DNA from: Phycisphaerales bacterium
GTDB taxonomy: Bacteria; Planctomycetota; Phycisphaerae; Phycisphaerales; UBA1924
NCBI GenBank assembly: GCA_022843545.1
Contig: JALHNL010000025.1
Span: forward strand, 1 to 34,471
Length of the DNA: 34,471 nt
Reading direction: 5' to 3'
Shown: one piece after another, positions 6,744 to 14,852 of the stretch
Position numbering within the stretch: position 1 is the stretch's first letter
Layout of the letters: each line of letters opens with the position of its first letter
Notes under the pieces: model-generated
What the model was told of the DNA's origin: nothing
The model's input: the letters and a program-made list of their open reading frames with translations, nothing else
Database searches by the model: none
Made by a program: the position numbers and the translations under genes

Positions 6744-8003
6744 ATGTCCCTCCAGGCCACCAGCCCAGCCTTCCGACCTCCCGGTCCGTCCGCGACCGAT
6801 GAGGGGCGGCCGCCCTTGCGGGTCCTTCACACCATGGGGCGGCTGGACCCGCGGCTGGGCGGTCCGGCGTCGATGCTCATTTCGCTCACCGGCGCGCAGG
6901 CTCGGCTGGGCCATGATGTTCACATCCTGACTTCCCACGAGGGTGACAACGAGCAGCGCCTGAGGCAGGCGGGGGCGTTGGTCCCGGGCTTTGGTCTGGT
7001 GAAGATCCACTATCTGCCCCCGCTGACGCGCGCCGAGAGCCTGCTGGGCCGGCGCGCCGGGGCGTGGGTGCGTGAGCACGTCTCCTCGTACGACGCGGTC
7101 CACACGCACGGAGTGTGGGAGTCGATCAGCTCCGCCGCGGGCGCCGCCGCCAAGGCCGCGGGCAAGCCCTACTTCGTCACGCCCCACGGCATGCTCGACG
7201 CGTGGGCCCTGGCCCGCAAGGCCTGGAAGAAGCGCCTGGCGCTGGCGCTGGGCAAGCGCAGCTTCGTGCGCGGAGCGGCGGCCATGCACGTGCTCTCCAT
7301 TCACGAGCGCGACTGCATCCTCGCCGGGCGGTTCCATCATCAGCCGGTGATCATCCCCAACGGCGTGTTCCTGGAGCAGGTGGACCCGCTCCCTGCGCCG
7401 GGGACCTTCAGACGCTCCAGACCCGAACTGGGCGATGATCCGTTCATCTTCTTCCTCGCTCGGCTGCACCCGGGCAAGGGGCTGGACCTGCTCACCGACG
7501 CCTTCGCGACGCTGCTCCCGAGCATGCCGAGTCTGCGGCTGGTGATCGCGGGGCCCGACTCGGGGGCGCTGGCGGCGCTGCAGGCGCAGATCGCGCGGCT
7601 GGGCGTGGGCGAGCGCGTTCACTTGATCGGTCCGATCTGGGACCAGGGGAAGTTCGCCGTGCTGGTGGATTGCGCCGTGTTCGCCCTGCCCAGCCAGCAC
7701 GAGGCGTTTTCGATGTCGATCGCCGAGGCGCTGGCCTGCGGCGCGCCGGTGGTCATCACCCGCGAGTGTCATCTGCCCGAGGTGCAGGAGGTGGGCGCGG
7801 GGCTGGTGACGGAGCGCGCCGTGCCCGCGATCGCCGACGCGCTGGCGAGGGTCCTGCGCGACCCGCGCGCCCGCCAGACCATGGGTTCGGCCGGTCGTCG
7901 CCTGATCGAGGAGCGCTTCACCTGGCCGCGGATCGCGCAGCGCACGGTGGACATGTACCGCGCCGCGCTGATCGCCGGGCACGGGGGTGGGTCGCGGGCA
8001 TGA
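6744..8003 (+). CDS. GT4-family glycosyltransferase
   Basis: A 419-aa retaining GT-B glycosyltransferase of the GT4 family, likely cytosolic or membrane-peripheral, transferring a sugar to a growing lipid-linked polysaccharide unit. The N-terminal acceptor lobe has the LHTMGRLDPRLGGPASM loop typical of GT4 proteins and TPHGMLDAWAL. The donor lobe has IIPNGVFLE, FLARLHPGKGLDLL and the EX7E-type motif HEAFSMSIAEALACGAPVV. The start is uncertain: the ATG at 6744 leaves a 25-residue low-complexity lead before the first strand, while ATGs at 6678 and 6615 would lengthen it. The stop overlaps the next gene's start as ATGA (8000-8003), implying translational coupling with the double GT4 protein. Confidence 0.85.
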   Translation: MSLQATSPAFRPPGPSATDEGRPPLRVLHTMGRLDPRLGGPASMLISLTGAQARLGHDVHILTSHEGDNEQRLRQAGALVPGFGLVKIHYLPPLTRAESLLGRRAGAWVREHVSSYDAVHTHGVWESISSAAGAAAKAAGKPYFVTPHGMLDAWALARKAWKKRLALALGKRSFVRGAAAMHVLSIHERDCILAGRFHHQPVIIPNGVFLEQVDPLPAPGTFRRSRPELGDDPFIFFLARLHPGKGLDLLTDAFATLLPSMPSLRLVIAGPDSGALAALQAQIARLGVGERVHLIGPIWDQGKFAVLVDCAVFALPSQHEAFSMSIAEALACGAPVVITRECHLPEVQEVGAGLVTERAVPAIADALARVLRDPRARQTMGSAGRRLIEERFTWPRIAQRTVDMYRAALIAGHGGGSRA

Positions 8004-10387
8004 GCCATCGTCGTCCGCTCATCGCGATGGTCGGCACAGGGCTCACGCCCTATCGCGTTCACTTTCTGCGCCGCCTCGACCGCGAACTGCCCGAGGCCGA
8101 GTTCGTCACGCTCAACACGATGCACCCCAGCATCGAGCCCTGGCGCCTCCAGCCGCCCCCGGGCATCCGCTTTGAGCAGGTGGACACGCGCCCGCGGCTG
8201 CGCGGCGGGCTGGTGGAGCAGTGGGCCCAGTGGCGCATCGGCGGGAAGGTGATCGCGCGCCTGCGCGCCCTGCGCCCCGACGCGGTCATCGTGAACGGCT
8301 ACCACCGCGCGGGTCATCTCCGCGTGATGGACTGGTGCATCTCCGAGAGCATCCCCACGCTCTTCGCCAGCGACAGCAACGTCCACGCGGATCTGGCCTC
8401 GGGGATCACCCGCGCGCTCAAGACCCGCGTGGTGAAGTGGGTGGTCAGGCGGTGCGATCCGATCCTGGTCTGCGGCTCGCTGGGGCGGCAGTACTTTGAG
8501 AAGTACGGCGCAAGGCCGGACCAGTGCGTCTACGTGCCCTATGAGCCCGACTACGACCAGCTCGCGGTTGTCAGCGACGAGGTCGTGCGCCGCGTCAGGG
8601 CGCGCTATGGGCTGGACCCCGCGCGCAAGCGCCTGGTCTTCTGCGCCCGCATGGCCGAGCAGAAGCGCCCTGACATCGCCCTCGACGCGTTCATCTCCGT
8701 CGCCGAAGAGCACCGCGATTGGGATCTGGTCATGGTGGGCGACGGGCCGCAGCGCGAGTGGCTCCAGTTCCGCGTGCCCTCCGACCTTGAGACCCGCGTC
8801 CGATTCACCGGGTTCATCAAGGACCCGGCTGAGGTGAGCGCGCTCTACAGGCAGTGCCACGCCATGGTGCTCTCCAGCGACTGGGAGCCCTGGGGTGTCG
8901 TGGTCAACGAGGCTGTCGCCGCCGGGCTGGCCGTCATTTCCACCAATATCGTCGGAGCGTCCGCCGAGCTCGTGCGCGACGGCGTCAACGGCCGGCTCGT
9001 CCCCCCCGGCAAGTTCCGCCTGATGGCGCAGGCCTACCGCGACGTGATGTCGCCCGGCCGGGTGGAGGCGATGCGGTCAAAGTCACCCGAGGTGCTCGCG
9101 GACTGGCGCCGCCGCGGGGACCCCATCGCGGGCATGCGCGATGCGCTGGGGCGAGTGGGCCTGCTCAGCTCCGCGCCGCGTACGACCCGGCATCCGCTCA
9201 AGCGCGCGACGCGCGATCACCCCAAGGTCATCTTCGTCGGCGGCGGCCTCACGCCCTACCGCGTCTACCTGCTCAACCGCCTCGCCGCCGAGCGCCCGCA
9301 GGTGGAGCGCTTCACGATCACCACGCGTCACCCATTCTTTGAGCCGTGGAAGACCGTCGCCGTCCCCGGGCAGCGCGTGACGCATCTGGACCCTCACCCG
9401 CCGCCGCTTCCCGACCTGATGACCGAGGCCGGCCGGCAGTGGGGCATCGGTTCCACGCTCATCGACACGCTGGCCCGCGAGAAGCCCGACGCGGTGGTTT
9501 TCCATTCCTACGACCACCTCGCCCACCTGCGCGGGATGGACTGGTGCCGCCGCCGGCGAATCCCCGCGTTCCTCTACGTCGACAGCAACCTTCACGGCGA
9601 CCGCCCCGGGTTCGTCCAGCGCATCGCCAAGCGCCGCATCATCCCGTGGGTCGCCCGGCGCGTCCGCAACATCTTCGTCTTCGGGAGCCTCGGGCGCCGC
9701 TACTACGAGCGCTACGGCGTGCCCGGCGATCAGTGCGTCTTCTGCCCGATGGAGCCCGACTACGCCCAGATCGAGCGCGTCACCCAGGCCGACATCCGTG
9801 GCGCGGCGGACCGCTTCGGGCTCGACCCCGCGCGCAAGCGCTTCGTCTTCGTCGGGCGCGTCACGCCCGTCAAGGGCCCCGACGTGCTGGTCAAGGCGTT
9901 CGCCCAGATCGCCGCTCAGGCGCCGGATTGGGACCTGCTCATGGTGGGCGACGGGCCGATGCGCGCCGAGTGCGAGGCGCTGGTGCCCGCCGACCTCAAG
10001 CACCGCGTCAAGTGGGCCGGGTTCGTGGCCGACCAGCGCGTCGTGAGCGCGCTCTACCGCGCCTCGCACGTCTTCGTGCTCCCCTCCACGTACGAACCCT
10101 GGGCGCTGGTTGTGAACGAGGCCGCCGCCGCTGGGCTGCCCCTCATTACCACCGACGTCGTCGGCGCGTCGGCCGAACTGGTCCGCGACGGCGAGAACGG
10201 TCGCCGCGTGCCCCCGGGCCAGGTTCAGCCCGTGGCCGACGCGCTGCTCGAAGCCGCCGCCCCCGGCGCGGCGGAGCGGATGGGCGAGGCATCGCTGCGC
10301 GTGCTGGCGCACTGGCGCGAGGTGGCCGACCCGGTGCGGAACATGATGGCGGCGCTGGCGCGGGCGGGGGTGACGGGGCTGGAGTGA
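8000..10387 (+). CDS. Fused double GT4 glycosyltransferase (internal tandem duplication)
   Basis: The 795-aa product is two homologous GT-B glycosyltransferases joined end to end. Copy 1 covers about residues 5-390 and copy 2 about 408-795. Matching blocks recur at an offset of about 400 residues: GLTPYRVHFLRRL and GLTPYRVYLLNRL; GSLGRQYFEKYG and GSLGRRYYERYG; GLDPARKRLVF and GLDPARKRFVF; WDLVMVGDGP and WDLLMVGDGP; the EX7E-like EPWGVVVNEA and EPWALVVNEA; VGASAELVRDG in both. Both copies keep donor-site motifs, so both may be active, possibly adding two successive sugars. A basic 20-residue linker joins them. The gene begins inside the previous stop (ATGA). Homology to a single-copy planctomycete glycosyltransferase would be expected, but donor and acceptor are unknown. 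Confidence 0.87.
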   Translation: MSHRRPLIAMVGTGLTPYRVHFLRRLDRELPEAEFVTLNTMHPSIEPWRLQPPPGIRFEQVDTRPRLRGGLVEQWAQWRIGGKVIARLRALRPDAVIVNGYHRAGHLRVMDWCISESIPTLFASDSNVHADLASGITRALKTRVVKWVVRRCDPILVCGSLGRQYFEKYGARPDQCVYVPYEPDYDQLAVVSDEVVRRVRARYGLDPARKRLVFCARMAEQKRPDIALDAFISVAEEHRDWDLVMVGDGPQREWLQFRVPSDLETRVRFTGFIKDPAEVSALYRQCHAMVLSSDWEPWGVVVNEAVAAGLAVISTNIVGASAELVRDGVNGRLVPPGKFRLMAQAYRDVMSPGRVEAMRSKSPEVLADWRRRGDPIAGMRDALGRVGLLSSAPRTTRHPLKRATRDHPKVIFVGGGLTPYRVYLLNRLAAERPQVERFTITTRHPFFEPWKTVAVPGQRVTHLDPHPPPLPDLMTEAGRQWGIGSTLIDTLAREKPDAVVFHSYDHLAHLRGMDWCRRRRIPAFLYVDSNLHGDRPGFVQRIAKRRIIPWVARRVRNIFVFGSLGRRYYERYGVPGDQCVFCPMEPDYAQIERVTQADIRGAADRFGLDPARKRFVFVGRVTPVKGPDVLVKAFAQIAAQAPDWDLLMVGDGPMRAECEALVPADLKHRVKWAGFVADQRVVSALYRASHVFVLPSTYEPWALVVNEAAAAGLPLITTDVVGASAELVRDGENGRRVPPGQVQPVADALLEAAAPGAAERMGEASLRVLAHWREVADPVRNMMAALARAGVTGLE

Positions 10388-10592
10388 TGACCCGATCGGC
10401 CGGGGCCTGGGCGTGGGGTTTTCGCTTCCGCTTGGAACTCGAGCGGTCTGCCTGCTGGAGCAAGGGTTCGCCATCGGCGGTCCTTCTGGCCTTCACGTCT
10501 GTCGAGCCTGTTCGCCGGAAGGTCCGATCATTCCCTAAAGTGGCGACGTAGGGTGTTCGATAGGCCCAAGGACGTCCCGGAATCCCCTTCCC

Positions 10593-12107
10593 ATGAACTT
10601 CGTGGCGATTGTCTCCATCCTGATGACCGTCGTTACGGTGTTTGTTCTGGTGCGTGGATGGAGGACGCGCCGCATCGAGCCCATGGGTTTTCACACGATC
10701 TTCCTCTATGGGATGATCCACTTCTTCTACATCGCCCTCGGGGTCATGCCCTGGCTGGGTTACCCACGCAATCTGTATGAGCCGGAGGGTTGGGGCTGGG
10801 TGGCGATGGGGTTCATGCTCCTTCTCTTCTTCGCCATCTACCTGTTGGCGCATCGACTCGCCCAGAAATGGACCTGGCCGGAGCGCTGGACGCCCAAGAT
10901 GGCTTATCCGGTGACCACCAACGCCCTGGTCACCATGCTCGTGGCCTCCATCGGCATCACGTTGATTTTGTACGCCGCGCTCCCCGGCGGCGCGGCGGCT
11001 TACGGCGAACTGCTGGTGCTTCAGTTCCGCCCGGGCATGGGCGCGATCATGGCGGGCTTCGCCACCGCGCTGCTGATGAGCAACCTGCGCAATCCCTTCT
11101 ACTGGGCCATCCTGCTGGCCATCGTTCCGCTGGCGCTGGTGATCTCGACGGTGCAGGGTGCGGATCGGCGCTTCCCGATGTCGGTCATCATGGTGGTCGC
11201 CTTCGTCACGTATTTCCTGCGTGCGCGCTACTGGCCGACACCCAAACTCTTCACGGTGGTCGGGATCGGCATGGCGGCCACCGCGGTTTTCGTGATCGTG
11301 TACAGCTCATTCCGCCACTCGATCTTCCAGACCGAGGCGGACATCGTTCTGCGTACGCAGACACTCACCAACGCGCTCTCCGACGTGGACTCGGGCATGC
11401 TCGGAAAGGCGGTCGAGAGCGTCTTCATTCAGGACGCTCCGCTCGTCAGTTGCTACCTCATCGAGAACTACCCGAGCCGCTTCTCGTTGCTCCCCTTCAA
11501 CGGGCCGGCGACTTTCATCGTCATGCCCATTCCGCGGACGATCTGGCCGGACAAGCCGATTGGCTTCGGTGGCGTGGTCCAAGCGCAACTGGGTGTGGCC
11601 GCGAATCTGGCCCCCGGCATCATCGGTACGGGCTGGGCCGAGATGTGGATCTTTGGTGTGGCGTACTACGCCTTCTTCTTCGGGGCCTTCTGCGCGGTTA
11701 TGGACCGCCTGCTCCGCAACCGCGCCGCCAATCCCTATTTCGTCATCGCCGTCGGCGCTTCGCTGGGCAACATCGTCGGTCTGCCACGCGGCGAAGTGTT
11801 CATGTTCCTCAATCAGTGGGCCACCATCGCGTTCATCGCCTGGTTCTTCTCGTGGGTCACCTACACGGTCACCAAGAGCTACATGGCCGCCGGCCGCCCC
11901 ATCGACTTCGGCCCGCCCCCGGGCGAGCCCAACCCGCAGGCGCAGTGGGACGCTGAGGCCGGCGGGCGACCAGCCACCGAGTTCCAGGAGCACGTGGCTC
12001 ACGACCACGACTCGCTCATCGACCCCGAGCTGGCGCAGACCTACGGGCATGACGACGATCCCCCGCACGATGCGCCGCCGAACGCCCGCGCCGCGAGCAC
12101 CGCGTGA
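10593..12107 (+). CDS. Wzy-like O-antigen/exopolysaccharide polymerase
   Basis: A 504-aa polytopic membrane protein with about ten or more hydrophobic segments from residue 2 to 430. The motif PIPRTIWPDKP (about residue 310) on a long loop between helices resembles the P(R)..WPDKP element of oligosaccharide repeat-unit polymerases (Wzy type), which join lipid-linked repeat units in the periplasm. The context of glycosyltransferases and a sugar epimerase fits. The last 70 residues are hydrophilic, rich in Pro, Asp and His, and probably cytoplasmic. The 205-bp gap upstream holds no gene; TAAAGT (10537-10542) and TAGGGT (10549-10554) are candidate -10 elements, and no strong ribosome site precedes the ATG. 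Its TGA overlaps the next start as GTGA. The family call is from motif and topology only. Confidence 0.65.
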   Translation: MNFVAIVSILMTVVTVFVLVRGWRTRRIEPMGFHTIFLYGMIHFFYIALGVMPWLGYPRNLYEPEGWGWVAMGFMLLLFFAIYLLAHRLAQKWTWPERWTPKMAYPVTTNALVTMLVASIGITLILYAALPGGAAAYGELLVLQFRPGMGAIMAGFATALLMSNLRNPFYWAILLAIVPLALVISTVQGADRRFPMSVIMVVAFVTYFLRARYWPTPKLFTVVGIGMAATAVFVIVYSSFRHSIFQTEADIVLRTQTLTNALSDVDSGMLGKAVESVFIQDAPLVSCYLIENYPSRFSLLPFNGPATFIVMPIPRTIWPDKPIGFGGVVQAQLGVAANLAPGIIGTGWAEMWIFGVAYYAFFFGAFCAVMDRLLRNRAANPYFVIAVGASLGNIVGLPRGEVFMFLNQWATIAFIAWFFSWVTYTVTKSYMAAGRPIDFGPPPGEPNPQAQWDAEAGGRPATEFQEHVAHDHDSLIDPELAQTYGHDDDPPHDAPPNARAASTA

Positions 12108-13402
12108 CCACCGGGCAGACCTCATCCGCCGCGCCGGGTTCCCCGATCCGCATCAAGAGCCTGGCCCCCTCCCGCGGCCGCCCTCGCCGCTTGGGCGGGT
12201 TCTTTCGCTGGGCGGGGTTCGTCTTCACACTTCTGGCCCTCGCGCTGTTGGGGCTCTGGGCCTTCGGGCGCATCGTCTCGGACCGCTGGACCTACTCGCA
12301 GTACGTCGCCTGGATCCCCTCGTGGCTCCTGATTCTGCCCGCGCTGATCCTGATCGTGCTGGGCATCCCCGCGCGGGGCCGCCGCTCGGGCGGCCGTCCA
12401 TCTCGTGTCTTCCGCGGCGCGCACTCGCTCGCCGCGCTGCTGGGCCTGGCGGCCTCGCTCCATCTGGGCTTCGTCGAACTGCGCCTCCACCGCTTCCTCA
12501 GCGCTTCCCCGGGCGCGGGTTCGCCCAGCCTGCGGATCATGCACTGGAACCTCGTGGCGCCCGACGCGGCGACCGCGAGCGGCGCGTACACCGATGTCGC
12601 CGCAGTGCTGGGTCCTCCGCCGGACGTGTACTTCCTCACGACCGCGCAGTCTCGCGCCACGATGGAGGAGTGGGCGGCGACGCTCACGGGCTATGACCTG
12701 GCGTACGAACCGCCCTTCGCCATCTACTCGCGGTTCCCGATTCTCTACGCCGAACTGCTCCCGATGTTCATGAACCGTCCGGGCGGGCCCACCGAGATCG
12801 ACGCTCCCGGCGCGGCGCCCTCCTCCGGCTCCGCTTCGCCCGACGCTGTGGACCCCGCCCTTGCCCGCCCCGCGCGCAACTGGCTCCGCCGCGTGTGGAA
12901 CCGCTACGGCCCGTCCATCGGGCTGCCCTACCGCCGATTCCCTCAGGGCGAAATCGGGTACGTGATGCCCGTGACGCTCGACACGACCGCGGTGCTCGGA
13001 AGGCCGATCACCGTGTGGTTCATCGATCTGCCCTCCGATCCGTTCATCTTCAGGTGGGAACTCGCCCGCTTCGCGCAGGCCCGCATCGCGGAGTTCAAGA
13101 CCCAGACCAACCCCCGCACCGGCACGCCTCTGCTGCCCGACGCCGACCTGATCCTGGGCGACACCAACATCCCGCGCGGTTCCGCCTCGCTGGGGCTCAT
13201 CACCGCGGCGGCTGGCCCGGGCTTCGAGCACGCCTTTGACCAGGCGGGGCGCGGGCTGGTGGCGACGTGGCCCCGTGCCTGGCCCGCGCTGCACATCGAC
13301 CACGCGTTCGTCGCGCCGTGGCTGAGGGCGGCGGGCTACTGGGTGGGCGAGCCGCCGGTGTCCGATCACCTCTTCCAGATCATCGACATCGAGAAGCGCT
13401 GA
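12104..13402 (+). CDS. Membrane-anchored endonuclease/exonuclease/phosphatase-fold protein
   Basis: A 432-aa protein with GTG start overlapping the Wzy-like stop (GTGA). Three hydrophobic segments in residues 30-125 are followed by an endonuclease/exonuclease/phosphatase (EEP) domain: MHWNL, an AIYSRFPI strand, LILGDTNIP, HIDHAFV and VSDHLFQ. These match the family's N, SryPi, GDfN, iDh.f and SDH elements. Two usual catalytic positions look altered: where the family has LQE after PDV, this protein reads PDVYFLTTAQ, and the usual catalytic His strand reads WFIDLPSDP. It may therefore have changed chemistry or be inactive; that is inference by eye. The middle holds an Ala/Ser/Pro-rich insertion (about residues 225-255). 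Its place in the polysaccharide operon suggests a role at the cell envelope, but no function is assigned. Confidence 0.65.
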   Translation: MTTGQTSSAAPGSPIRIKSLAPSRGRPRRLGGFFRWAGFVFTLLALALLGLWAFGRIVSDRWTYSQYVAWIPSWLLILPALILIVLGIPARGRRSGGRPSRVFRGAHSLAALLGLAASLHLGFVELRLHRFLSASPGAGSPSLRIMHWNLVAPDAATASGAYTDVAAVLGPPPDVYFLTTAQSRATMEEWAATLTGYDLAYEPPFAIYSRFPILYAELLPMFMNRPGGPTEIDAPGAAPSSGSASPDAVDPALARPARNWLRRVWNRYGPSIGLPYRRFPQGEIGYVMPVTLDTTAVLGRPITVWFIDLPSDPFIFRWELARFAQARIAEFKTQTNPRTGTPLLPDADLILGDTNIPRGSASLGLITAAAGPGFEHAFDQAGRGLVATWPRAWPALHIDHAFVAPWLRAAGYWVGEPPVSDHLFQIIDIEKR

Positions 13403-13443
13403 GGCCTCAACCCCTGCGCGGTCTGGGGGCCGGGTGCGCTCGC

Positions 13444-13449
13444 TACCCT
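13444..13449 (+). promoter_or_regulatory. -10-like hexamer immediately before the M42 peptidase gene
   Basis: TACCCT is followed by 6 nt and then the ATG at 13456, with no Shine-Dalgarno between. The same hexamer with the same spacing precedes the TSUP transporter gene at 19372, which supports a leaderless-promoter reading. Confidence 0.4.
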
Positions 13450-13455
13450 TCCCCG

Positions 13456-14829
13456 ATGACCACCCACGCCGACACCCGTCTGCAGACTCTGCTGGAAGTC
13501 ACCGGCATCCCCACCGCCTCCGGGCGCGAGCAACGCGTCACGGCGTACATCCGTCGATGGGTAAAGGCCAGGCCCGGGCTGACGCTGAGCGAAGACGCGG
13601 CGGGCAACCTGGTCGTGTCCTTCGCTCCGCCTTTGCCCAAGGGCGCGCCGCGCCACCCGCCGCTCTTCATCACCGGCCACCTTGACCACCCCGCGTTCGT
13701 CGTCGAACGCATCGTGGCCCCGGGGGTGCTGGAGATGTCCTTCCGCGGCGGCGTGATGGAAGCGTTCTTCGAAAGCGCGCCGGTGCTGATCCACACCGAC
13801 GACGGCGCGATCCTCCGTGCGACCCTCACCGGCAAGGCCGACGCCAGCACGCCCGCGGGCGTCCACTACCTCGCCGAGGTGGAGGGCGAGGCCGGCGAGA
13901 CCGTGAAGGTGGGCGACGTGGGCACATGGGACACCCCGGGCCCGGAGATCGACAGCGAAGGCGTGCTGCACACGCCCGCCTGCGACGATCTGGCCGCCGT
14001 CGCCGCCGCGATGTGCGCCATGGACGCGCTGTGGCAGCGCCGCCGCGCGGGTGAGGCGGTGGGCGACGTGAGGCTGCTGTTCACGCTGGCGGAGGAGATC
14101 GGGTTCATCGGCGCGATCGCCGCCTGCCGGCTGGGGACCATCCCCAAGGGCTCGCGCGTCATCGCGCTCGAGAACAGCCGCGCGTTTGCCGAGTCGCCCG
14201 TCGGGGGCGGGCCCATCGTGCGTGTGGGCGACCGCGTCAGCGTCTTCACGCCCTGGCTCACCGGCGTGTGCGCCCAGCGCGCCGAAGAGACCTTCGGCGG
14301 CCCGGCCACGCCCCGCGCCAGCCAGACCGCCGCTGAAGCGAAAAAGCGTCCTTGGCAGCGCAAGCTCATGGCCGGCGGCGCGTGCGAGGCCAGCGTCTTC
14401 TGCCACGCCGGCTACGACGCGACGTGCATCTGCCTCCCGCTGGGCAACTACCACAACATGCCGCATCTGGACGCGTTGCAGGCCGGGACGTACGACCGCG
14501 CCCTCCTGGGCTCGCCCCGCGCGGCCCGCGAGTTCATCCACACGCAGGACTACCTGGGCATGGTGGACCTGCTGGTCGCGATCGCGCTGCGCCCGCCCGA
14601 GCCGGGTGACTCGGGCGTGGGCAAGATGGTGGACCGCTTGTACGCGGAGCGGTCGTACGTGCTGGGCGCGGCGAAGCCCGCGACCGCCAAGGCGCCGGCG
14701 AAGCGCGCTAGCCCGGCAAAATCCGCGAAGAAGTCGAGCCCGCGCAAGCCCGCCCGCGCGAAGGCCCCCAGGACGGGCAAGAAGACCGCGACCGCCGCGG
14801 CGCGAAAGCCGCAGGGGCGGTCGCGGTGA
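13456..14829 (+). CDS. M42-type metallo-aminopeptidase with Lys-rich tail
   Basis: A 457-aa cocatalytic metallopeptidase related to family M42/M20 (glutamyl aminopeptidase, endoglucanase M type), probably trimming peptides in the cytoplasm. Visible metal and catalytic elements are the GHLDHPAF strand, the ACDDLAAVAA bridging Asp (about residue 177), the LAEEIGFIGA Glu pair, the ENSRAF acidic position and a late His in LGNYHNMPHLDA. The catalytic domain ends near residue 400. The last 50 residues are almost only Lys, Ala, Pro, Ser and Arg, with repeated AKAPAKR/SPAK-like units resembling histone H1-type tails. The ATG is chosen because homology starts within 12 residues and TACCCT sits 6 nt upstream; a longer frame from 13267 overlaps the EEP gene. 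It converges with smc. Confidence 0.85.
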   Translation: MTTHADTRLQTLLEVTGIPTASGREQRVTAYIRRWVKARPGLTLSEDAAGNLVVSFAPPLPKGAPRHPPLFITGHLDHPAFVVERIVAPGVLEMSFRGGVMEAFFESAPVLIHTDDGAILRATLTGKADASTPAGVHYLAEVEGEAGETVKVGDVGTWDTPGPEIDSEGVLHTPACDDLAAVAAAMCAMDALWQRRRAGEAVGDVRLLFTLAEEIGFIGAIAACRLGTIPKGSRVIALENSRAFAESPVGGGPIVRVGDRVSVFTPWLTGVCAQRAEETFGGPATPRASQTAAEAKKRPWQRKLMAGGACEASVFCHAGYDATCICLPLGNYHNMPHLDALQAGTYDRALLGSPRAAREFIHTQDYLGMVDLLVAIALRPPEPGDSGVGKMVDRLYAERSYVLGAAKPATAKAPAKRASPAKSAKKSSPRKPARAKAPRTGKKTATAAARKPQGRSR

Positions 14830-14832
14830 ACT

Positions 14833-14845
14833 CCCGCTGAGCGGG
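14833..14845. terminator. Small hairpin between convergent M42 and smc ends
   Basis: CCCGC and GCGGG form a 5-bp stem with a TGA loop in the 23-bp gap between two stop codons. It has no T-tract on either strand, so any terminator role is weak, though it could stabilise 3' ends in both directions. Confidence 0.2.
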
Positions 14846-14852
14846 CCTCCGG

